From NCBI GenBank assembly GCA_007121375.1, contig SKLX01000005.1:1-20873 (forward strand): a stretch of DNA of 20,873 bases, read 5' to 3'. The DNA is from Bacillota bacterium (GTDB lineage Bacteria; Bacillota; Dethiobacteria; SKNC01). A program made the position numbers and the translations under genes. Below are positions 15,220-20,873 of this stretch, piece after piece. Below the pieces are notes generated by a model. It saw only the letters and a list, made by a program, of their open reading frames with translations. It had not been told where the DNA came from and made no database searches. Position 1 is the stretch's first letter, and each line of letters opens with the position of its first letter.

Positions 15220-16832
15220 TTTACTTCCTCCTCTCTTTCCTGGGAAAGGGTAAAAACCAGGTGCCCCCTCCACTTTTTTTGAACTGAGGGAAAATCCTGC
15301 CTGTAATGACCTCCCCTGCTTTCCTCCCGTAAAAGTGCAGCACGGGCAGTAAGACGGGCAGCCAACATCATATTTTGCAGTTCATATCCTTTTATTTCAT
15401 TAAAAGAAAAAGTCAAATAGGCAGAATTTTGCTTAATAAAGTCCAAAGCTTCCTCCAGGGACTCTTTATAACGTATAATCCCAACCTTTTCGAACATCAA
15501 CTTCTTTAAGCTCTTTTCTAACCGGGAAATATCCGGTCTTTCCCGGGAAGAATTCCTTTGATCAAAATAGGAGATCTCTATCCCTTTTAAATGGGGGGAA
15601 AACTCCTCTATATAACGGTTAGCTCCTATTACAGCCCTTTCGCCAAAAACCAGCCCCTCCAGAAGGGAATTGCTGGCCAACCGGTTGGCGCCATGAATTC
15701 CGGTGCAGGCTACTTCTCCTGCCGCAAAAAGCCCCGGGATAGATGTTCCACCAAAAAGATCCGTTTTTATTCCTCCCATGGTATAATGGGCTGCCGGAAC
15801 CACAGGAATTAAATCCCTGGCCACATCAATATGATATTCCTTTAAGGTGGAATAAATATTAGGAAAACGCTTTTTAATGTAATTTTTACCCAGGTGGCGA
15901 AGGTCCAGGTAAATTTTTTCTGTCCTGGTCTTTTTTAAAACACTCATCATGGCCCGGGTAACGATATCCCGGGGCCCCAGATCTGCCAGGGGATGATATT
16001 GAATCATGAATTGCTCTTCTTCTTCGTTCCTGAGGATACCCCCGGCTCCCCGTACCGCTTCAGATATTAAGAAGGCCTTTTCCCCGGGAGGATAAAAAAC
16101 GGTGGGATGAAATTGAAAAAATTCCAAATCCATAACCTCCGCTCCAGCCCTATAGGCCATAGCTAAACCGTCTCCCGTAGCAATGACTGAATTGGTGGTC
16201 CGGTCAAAAAGCTGGCCTATTCCTCCCGTAGCCATAACCACCCCTTTAGCCAGGTAAGCCTTTACCGTCCCCTTCTCCTCATTATAAACCAGGCCTCCCA
16301 CGCATCTATTATCATGGGTCAGCAGGTCCATTACAAAAACCTTTTCTTCTATAGTTATGTTTTCCGTTGAGCGGGTAGAACCCATTAAAGCATCTTGAAT
16401 TGCTTTGCCCGTGGAATCCCCCACATGGAGTATTCTATCCCGGGAATGAGCTCCTTCCCGTCCCAGAGAGTAGTTACTGTTTTCCCGGTCAAAAGAAACC
16501 CCTATCTCGATTAGCTCCCTCACCCGGGAAACCCCTTCTTCCACTAAAACCTTTACCGCATCAGGATTACAGATTCCCACTCCCGCCTCCATGGTATCTT
16601 CATAATGGACGGAGGGACTGTCATCTTCCTTGACTACAGAAGCAATTCCCCCTTGGGCATAAGAAGTATTACACTCCTCCAGGGTTGACTTAGCTAAAAG
16701 TATTACCTTTCCCCAGGAAGCCGCCTTTAATGCGGCAAAAAGACCGGCCACGCCTCCGCCAATAATTAGATAATCACAATATTCCGTCTCCATTTGGGAC
16801 AAATCAAAATTAAGAAGATACCTGGGAATCAT
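15198..16832 (-). CDS. nadB: L-aspartate oxidase
   Basis: FAD enzyme of the succinate dehydrogenase/fumarate reductase flavoprotein family that oxidises aspartate to iminoaspartate for quinolinate synthesis; in an anaerobe fumarate is the likely electron acceptor. It shows the FAD site YLIIGGGVAGLFAAL (about 21-35), NTSYAQGGIASV, REGAHSRDRILH, FFQFHPT, PAAHYTMGGI and GEVACTGIHGANRLASNSLLEGLVFG. At 544 aa it is slightly long for the family because of a 14-residue N-terminal lead. The ATG at 16832 has a good AGGAGTGG site; an internal ATG at METEYCDYL is the alternative. It lies 75 bases after nadA. Confidence 0.97.
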   Translation of the reverse strand: MIPRYLLNFDLSQMETEYCDYLIIGGGVAGLFAALKAASWGKVILLAKSTLEECNTSYAQGGIASVVKEDDSPSVHYEDTMEAGVGICNPDAVKVLVEEGVSRVRELIEIGVSFDRENSNYSLGREGAHSRDRILHVGDSTGKAIQDALMGSTRSTENITIEEKVFVMDLLTHDNRCVGGLVYNEEKGTVKAYLAKGVVMATGGIGQLFDRTTNSVIATGDGLAMAYRAGAEVMDLEFFQFHPTVFYPPGEKAFLISEAVRGAGGILRNEEEEQFMIQYHPLADLGPRDIVTRAMMSVLKKTRTEKIYLDLRHLGKNYIKKRFPNIYSTLKEYHIDVARDLIPVVPAAHYTMGGIKTDLFGGTSIPGLFAAGEVACTGIHGANRLASNSLLEGLVFGERAVIGANRYIEEFSPHLKGIEISYFDQRNSSRERPDISRLEKSLKKLMFEKVGIIRYKESLEEALDFIKQNSAYLTFSFNEIKGYELQNMMLAARLTARAALLREESRGGHYRQDFPSVQKKWRGHLVFTLSQEREEEVKWLGTSW

Positions 16833-16876
16833 TTATTCCACTCCTGAAGGATTTATTTAGATAAATAAATAAGCCC

Positions 16877-16894
16877 ATCTGGAGCAGCCCAGAT
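16877..16894 (-). promoter_or_regulatory. Small hairpin in the nadA-nadB spacer
   Basis: ATCTGG and CCAGAT form a perfect 6-bp stem around a 6-base loop, followed on the minus strand by GGGCTTATTTATTTATC. It may tune nadA/nadB expression or stabilise the message. It is too short for a confident terminator. Confidence 0.35.
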
Positions 16895-16907
16895 AAGGCA
16901 AATAATC

Positions 16908-17819
16908 TTACGAGTATTCCAGCATTCGATCCAGGGCAATCTTAGCCTTAACCCTTATATCCTCTGGAACCTCAATGCTTGGTGACAGGTTTTCCAGGGA
17001 GCTGACCATTTTCTCTAAATTAGTTAGTTTCATGTTAGGGCAAAGCATCCCTGCCGATAAAAGGTAAAATTCTTTGTCAGGATTCTCCTTTTTCAGCCTG
17101 TATATAAGCCCCAGTTCAGTTCCCACCAAAAACTTTTTCTGCTGAGACTCCCTGGCAAAACGGATCATTCCCCCTGTTCCCAGGACTTCATCCGCCTGTT
17201 CAACCACTTCCGGCTTACACTCGGGATGAACCATTAGAAGGGCATCGGGGATTGATTCCCGTGCTTTCTTTGCTTCTTCACCGGTAACCCGGTGATGGGT
17301 AATACAGTAGCCCTCCCAGGGAATAATTTTTTTGTTGGTTTTAGTAGAAACAAAATGAGCCAGGTTTTTATCGGGGAGAAAAATAAATTCCTCTGCCGGG
17401 TAAGTATCAATAATCTTTACCGCATTGGATGAAGTAACACACACATCACATTCTGCCTTAACTGCCGCGGCAGTATTGATGTAACAGGCTACAGCTGCCT
17501 GGGGGTGTTTTTCTTTCATCTCCCTTACTCCTTTTGGATCAGCCATATCCGCCAGGGGACAGCCTGCCATAACATCAGGTAAAATTACCGTTTTTTCCGG
17601 GGCCAGGATTTTAGCACTTTCTGCCATAAAGTGAACCCCACAAAAAACTATAACGTCCGCTTCCGTATTTGCTGCCAGTTTACTTAATTCAAAGGAATCC
17701 CCCACATAATCAGCAGCATCCTGGACCTCATCGATCTGGTAATTATGGGCTAAAATATAAGCATTTTTTTCTTCTTTTAATTCCTTCAATCTATTTAAAA
17801 GAGCAGTATCACCTGTCAT
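16908..17819 (-). CDS. nadA: Quinolinate synthase
   Basis: [4Fe-4S] enzyme that condenses iminoaspartate with dihydroxyacetone phosphate to quinolinate. It has the NadA triplicated fold signatures: ILAHNYQ near the N-terminus, VGDSFELSK, FCGVHFMAESAKIL, CVTSSNAVKI and LPDKNLA. The three expected cluster cysteines lie at about 87 (AGCP), 172 (GYCITHH) and 260 (LCPNMK), close to the positions in the well-studied Thermotoga enzyme. The ATG at 17819 (303 aa) fits the AAGGGATGG site better than the TTG two codons upstream. It is the first gene of nadA-nadB-nadC, with its own promoter behind the ppcA terminator. Confidence 0.97.
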   Translation of the reverse strand: MTGDTALLNRLKELKEEKNAYILAHNYQIDEVQDAADYVGDSFELSKLAANTEADVIVFCGVHFMAESAKILAPEKTVILPDVMAGCPLADMADPKGVREMKEKHPQAAVACYINTAAAVKAECDVCVTSSNAVKIIDTYPAEEFIFLPDKNLAHFVSTKTNKKIIPWEGYCITHHRVTGEEAKKARESIPDALLMVHPECKPEVVEQADEVLGTGGMIRFARESQQKKFLVGTELGLIYRLKKENPDKEFYLLSAGMLCPNMKLTNLEKMVSSLENLSPSIEVPEDIRVKAKIALDRMLEYS

Positions 17820-17900
17820 ATCCAAACCATCCCTTCAGAAAAATATATATAAAAAAATTTGATTTTTCCTTGTTATTCTTCCCTTTTAAAACTTTTTTAC

Positions 17901-17929
17901 ATTATCTCACGATTAAAAACCCTTGTCAA
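17901..17929 (-). promoter_or_regulatory. Near-consensus SigA-type promoter of nadABC
   Basis: TTGACA (17924-17929) and GATAAT (17901-17906) are separated by exactly 17 bases, about 80 bases upstream of nadA and immediately after the ppcA terminator. No NiaR-like operator was recognised. Confidence 0.85.
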
Positions 17930-17935
17930 ACAAAA

Positions 17936-17997
17936 CCGGGACTCCCAGGACAGGAAAACCGGGCAGGAACAGGTTTTACCATCCTGGGAGTCCCCGG
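17936..17997 (-). terminator. Long hairpin terminator after ppcA
   Basis: Outer arms CCGGGACTCCCAGGA (17936-17950) and TCCTGGGAGTCCCCGG (17982-17997) pair with one bulged base. An inner AAAACC/GGTTTT pair (17955-17960, 17972-17977) extends the structure. On the minus strand it is followed by TTTTGTTT. It starts about 35 bases after the ppcA stop. Confidence 0.85.
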
Positions 17998-18031
17998 AAA
18001 ATATAGAGAACAATATTCAGGGTTCAGGCTT

Positions 18032-19642
18032 CTAACCCAGGCTTTTTCTCAGCCTTCCCATTTTAACTAACAGGTTTTGGAGGAGTTTCTTCTCCGCCTC
18101 TTCCTCCTCAAACAATCGGCCTCCCAACCCTATTTCCTGCTTCAACAGGGGCCTGGCTGTTTCCATAAGGAGATGATACAAATTATCCTGCTCCGTCATT
18201 TCCGTCTCTTCCAGGGAAAAATAACCTGTACAGACCTCCCCATCCTTCTCTATTTCCCCTAAGGCCTCCCGGGGCAAAAAGTGGCGAACATTTTCCATAT
18301 TCAAATATTTATAAGCTGCCGCCAGGTCTTCTTTTAAGCTGGGGTAGTAATAGTTTATAAGCTTGTTAAAGAGCTCTTTCCCGTACTTTTCCTGGATTTC
18401 CTCCAGGGCTCTACCCGTCCCCATAAATTCAGGAGGAAAGCCTATGGTATATAGGGCACCGGTATAGGTAATGGCCCGGGGTAGATCTCCCTTCTCTTTA
18501 ACCTGGATCTTCTTAATCTCCTCCTTTAAACTTTCATCGGAGATAAAGGGAAGGATTTTCTCGGGCCTGGCTATATCCCGGGCATAACCTACCGGACTAA
18601 TTCTCTGGAGGCGGTCCCTTTGCTGGGGAAGAAGATCCGAAATCCTGTTAATCAGGGAGAATATTTTTATAAAAGTAGACAGGTAATGTTTAAAAAACAC
18701 CCCGATTATATTTATCATTTCCTTTACCTCTTCAAAAGTGTAATCCAGGGAAGGCAGGGAAGGAATCTTATGGGTTAAAAGAGAACTCAACTGGCGGGTT
18801 TTTTCGTAACCGTGGTCATATTTCATCCCTGACTGAAGAGTAAGGGTATAAATCCCCGCATACTCCTGTAATACATTTTCAATATTTTCCAGGGTTACAT
18901 GGCCCCTGAAAGGTAACGATCCCGCTCCTAAAATAGGGTAAACCTTGATGTTTAGCTCATCCCCCATTTTTCTCATTTCGGAAATGGCCACTTTGCTGGC
19001 TAAAACTGATGCAACCATTCCGTAAGCCAGGGCCGGGTCTGACCTTCCCACCATATAACGAAGGTATTTTATATTAAAACCTTCTTCCCTGCACATCTTA
19101 AGGTAATTGCCCAGTATACGGTCAGCCTCTAACAACCCGGGAACATCCTCAATCAAAGGAATAACCTGGATAGCGTCCGGGTCTTCCGTCAAGAGATATT
19201 CCTGGTGGGCCAGCTTAATTACATTAGAAACCCTCTTTTTTACAGCCAGTATATCCTGGGGTCTTTCGCACATGGGGACAATGAACTCTTTAATGGCAAA
19301 ACCGCCAATATCGTTATATGTAAGATAATTCGTTTCCATAATAGAAAGAAGGGCCATAAGCTGTCGGAAAACCGTTTCGGCCGTAGCGCTGGCTACCCGG
19401 GGGGTTATAAAAACTTCTTTACCCACCTTCAGGTTCTCTTTCAACAACCCCAGGGCAATTTGCGCCAACTGATGGTAGGGTGTAAGCTTTCCCTCATAGT
19501 CCACCATAACTTCTTCCATCCCCAATCCCTGGGGTTGAGGATTCAGGGCAAAAATAGCCTCTTCAGGTTCCTCCTGGATAGGCACATACTTATTGGCGCT
19601 ATCGGGATGCTGGGTCATCATTATCCTTGGTATAAATCTCAT
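18032..19642 (-). CDS. ppcA: Archaeal-type phosphoenolpyruvate carboxylase
   Basis: Carboxylates PEP to oxaloacetate. At 536 aa it is far shorter than classical bacterial PEPC (about 900 aa) and matches the archaeal-type PpcA family. Characteristic segments are IMMTQHPDSANKY at the start, VDYEGKLTPYHQ, VFITPRVASATAETVFRQ, EFIVPMCERPQDI, IEDVPGLLEADRIL, YMVGRSDPALAYGM, LGAGSLPFRGHV, TLQSGMKYDHGYEKTRQL and ISPVGYARDIARPEKI. The ATG at 19642 is placed 5 bases after AAGGTGG; a GTG three codons earlier lies inside that site. It probably forms an operon with the lipoprotein gene 42 bases upstream and ends at a strong terminator. Oxaloacetate made here can become the aspartate used by nadB next door (inference). 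Confidence 0.95.
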   Translation of the reverse strand: MRFIPRIMMTQHPDSANKYVPIQEEPEEAIFALNPQPQGLGMEEVMVDYEGKLTPYHQLAQIALGLLKENLKVGKEVFITPRVASATAETVFRQLMALLSIMETNYLTYNDIGGFAIKEFIVPMCERPQDILAVKKRVSNVIKLAHQEYLLTEDPDAIQVIPLIEDVPGLLEADRILGNYLKMCREEGFNIKYLRYMVGRSDPALAYGMVASVLASKVAISEMRKMGDELNIKVYPILGAGSLPFRGHVTLENIENVLQEYAGIYTLTLQSGMKYDHGYEKTRQLSSLLTHKIPSLPSLDYTFEEVKEMINIIGVFFKHYLSTFIKIFSLINRISDLLPQQRDRLQRISPVGYARDIARPEKILPFISDESLKEEIKKIQVKEKGDLPRAITYTGALYTIGFPPEFMGTGRALEEIQEKYGKELFNKLINYYYPSLKEDLAAAYKYLNMENVRHFLPREALGEIEKDGEVCTGYFSLEETEMTEQDNLYHLLMETARPLLKQEIGLGGRLFEEEEAEKKLLQNLLVKMGRLRKSLG

Positions 19643-19684
19643 AACAACCACCTTCCGGCACCATTTAATATACTATTAATTCAC

Positions 19685-20491
19685 CTACTCTTCTTTGAGA
19701 TTTAAGAATAATGTAACCAGGCTTTCCTTGCTGCCATCAATAGGGCTGAAGGAATACAGCTCCAAGCTAAACTTTCCTTGAATTTCGTCAGGAACCTTTA
19801 CGGGTACCCGGAAATAATTCCAGCCTTCTTCTCCAGTCCTGGTATAACCCTTGTAATTATTGCCTTCGTCGTCGTATATCTCAAACTCTATATTTCCCTC
19901 ATAAACACTGGAAATTCCACGGATTTCAAAGCCTCTTTCCACATCTTCATTAGGGGAGGGCTCAAAAACCTTTATACGGGGGGATTCAGCCGTTATGGGC
20001 TCCAGGGTATCAATCCCCTTTAAAACCCTGAGAAAATCCTCATCCCCTTTAACCTTGAATTTTACCGGCAGGGAAGGGGGATCCTTAATCACTACCAGGT
20101 CGTAGGGATAGGTAATGGCCTGGGTAACCAGGTCTCCTTTTTCTGGAGCCTTAAAGTAAACTTCCACTTCAATGTAATCTTTTTTCGATATAACATCTTC
20201 TATTTTTACACTATAGCCTCCCGTTGGCCTCTCTCCATAGGTTACCAGTATATACAGTTCTTCTTCATATATCTTCGACTGGCCCATATTCATACTTAAA
20301 GACCTGTTAACCCATTCCTTAATCTCTTCAGGAAGTTCTTCTTCACAGGGACGGTAAAATTCCTTTTTTTCCATATCTTTGTTTTCGTCTGAATGAACCC
20401 TGGTAAAAGAACTCAAACAACCGGTACAGCTTATCAAAAGGGCTAAAAGCAAAACAAGAATAAAATGCCTTGTTTTTATGTTGGGATTCAT
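19685..20491 (-). CDS. Predicted lipoprotein with PrcB-like and Gmad2-like domains
   Basis: Secreted, membrane-anchored protein of unknown function. The N-terminus has basic residues, a hydrophobic stretch (FILVLLLALLIS) and a lipobox LISC with Cys22 as the likely lipidated residue. The middle (about 80-155: VTYGERPTGGYSVKIEDV ... TYPYDLVVI) resembles the PrcB C-terminal domain. The end (about 172-265: SPRIKVFEPSPNEDVERGF ... VYEGNIEFEIYDDEG ... FSPIDGS) resembles the Gmad2 immunoglobulin-like domain found in spore/germination-associated proteins. Both assignments are from pattern memory. ATG at 20491 follows GGAGAGG at 7 bases. It lies between the rRNA operon tail and ppcA. A TGTCGAA (Spo0A-like) heptamer lies about 50 bases upstream. 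Confidence 0.85.
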   Translation of the reverse strand: MNPNIKTRHFILVLLLALLISCTGCLSSFTRVHSDENKDMEKKEFYRPCEEELPEEIKEWVNRSLSMNMGQSKIYEEELYILVTYGERPTGGYSVKIEDVISKKDYIEVEVYFKAPEKGDLVTQAITYPYDLVVIKDPPSLPVKFKVKGDEDFLRVLKGIDTLEPITAESPRIKVFEPSPNEDVERGFEIRGISSVYEGNIEFEIYDDEGNNYKGYTRTGEEGWNYFRVPVKVPDEIQGKFSLELYSFSPIDGSKESLVTLFLNLKEE

Positions 20492-20610
20492 TCATGGACC
20501 TCTCCTTCAATTTTAGCTGGCTCTTCTTTAGATTTCTTTCGACATATATATGCCCTTACCCTATATAATCTTTATTAATTATTATTATAACTTCTTACCC
20601 TTCCTTTAAA

Positions 20611-20638
20611 TATTTTTAAAGTACTATTTTTAAAGTAC
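20611..20638. repeat. Tandem 14-bp direct repeat
   Basis: Two perfect adjacent copies of TATTTTTAAAGTAC lie just downstream of tRNA-Asn in the AT-rich gap before the lipoprotein gene. A partial third match (CTTTAAATATTTT) precedes them. Probably a local duplication; no clear tRNA terminator hairpin is seen. Confidence 0.8.
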
Positions 20639-20644
20639 ATAAAA

Positions 20645-20719
20645 TGGCTCCCCAGGCAGGACTCGAACCTGCAGCCTACCGGTTAACAGCCGGTCGCTCT
20701 ACCATTGAGCTACTGAGGA
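20645..20719 (-). tRNA. trnN: tRNA-Asn (anticodon GTT)
   Basis: The minus strand gives a full cloverleaf: acceptor UCCUCAG/CUGGGGA, discriminator G and encoded CCA; D arm with AGCUCAAUGGUAGAGC; anticodon stem ACCGG/CCGGU with loop CUGUUAA, anticodon GUU; T arm with GGUUCGAGUCC. It lies 39 bases downstream of 5S rRNA, the common position for a tRNA trailing an rRNA operon. Confidence 0.97.
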
Positions 20720-20758
20720 GTGTATATATAATTATTCGCTTTTTTTTAAAAATTAATT

Positions 20759-20873
<115 letters not shown>

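Noticed and set aside
16858..16873. ATAAATAAATAA microrepeat near the nadB start
   Set aside because: Short AT-rich simple sequence, common in such spacers; no evidence of phase-variable function.

Overview
The window looks like a chromosomal segment from an anaerobic, probably spore-forming Clostridia-type Firmicute. The evidence is a Ni-dependent CO dehydrogenase with its CooC maturation ATPase, the Firmicutes-specific ctsR-mcsA-mcsB-clpC operon with a perfect CtsR box, strong AGGAGG-type ribosome binding sites, a lipoprotein carrying PrcB-like and Gmad2-like domains, and an oxygen-independent NAD/redox gene set. I cannot name the genus from the sequence. No phage, IS element or CRISPR array is visible.

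Every gene I can support lies on the minus strand, so the window reads right to left. It begins at the right edge with the end of an rRNA operon (5S rRNA, then tRNA-Asn). Next come a lipoprotein gene and an archaeal-type PEP carboxylase (ppcA), closed by a long hairpin terminator. A near-consensus promoter then starts nadA-nadB-nadC (de novo quinolinate/NAD synthesis). After a 289-base leader with a large inverted repeat comes a mixed redox/DNA-repair run: a geranylgeranyl-reductase-like flavoprotein, trxB, trxA, a hairpin, then ku, a stand-alone LigD-type ligase and a stand-alone LigD-type polymerase. thiE and an MgtC/SapB membrane protein follow, ending in a terminator. The heat-shock operon ctsR-mcsA-mcsB-clpC comes next and ends in a perfect 44-bp palindrome. 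Last, at the left edge, are cooC and a CO dehydrogenase catalytic subunit truncated by the window.

Functionally the segment is mostly housekeeping. CO dehydrogenase and CooC belong to CO/CO2 (Wood-Ljungdahl type) metabolism. PEP carboxylase makes oxaloacetate, the precursor of the aspartate used by NadB and NadA. Thioredoxin, its reductase and the flavoprotein form a redox group, and Ku plus split LigD proteins form a minimal NHEJ set.

The points most worth a second look are: ctsR apparently initiating at AUU; a stem-loop that buries the ku ribosome binding site in the trxA-ku spacer; NHEJ encoded as three separate proteins downstream of redox genes; an unexplained 135-nt structured element upstream of the flavoprotein-trx genes; a thioredoxin reductase without the usual HRRxxxR NADPH motif; and an archaeal-type PEP carboxylase beside nadABC. 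Several starts here are corrected from the longest-ORF positions, using ribosome binding sites.
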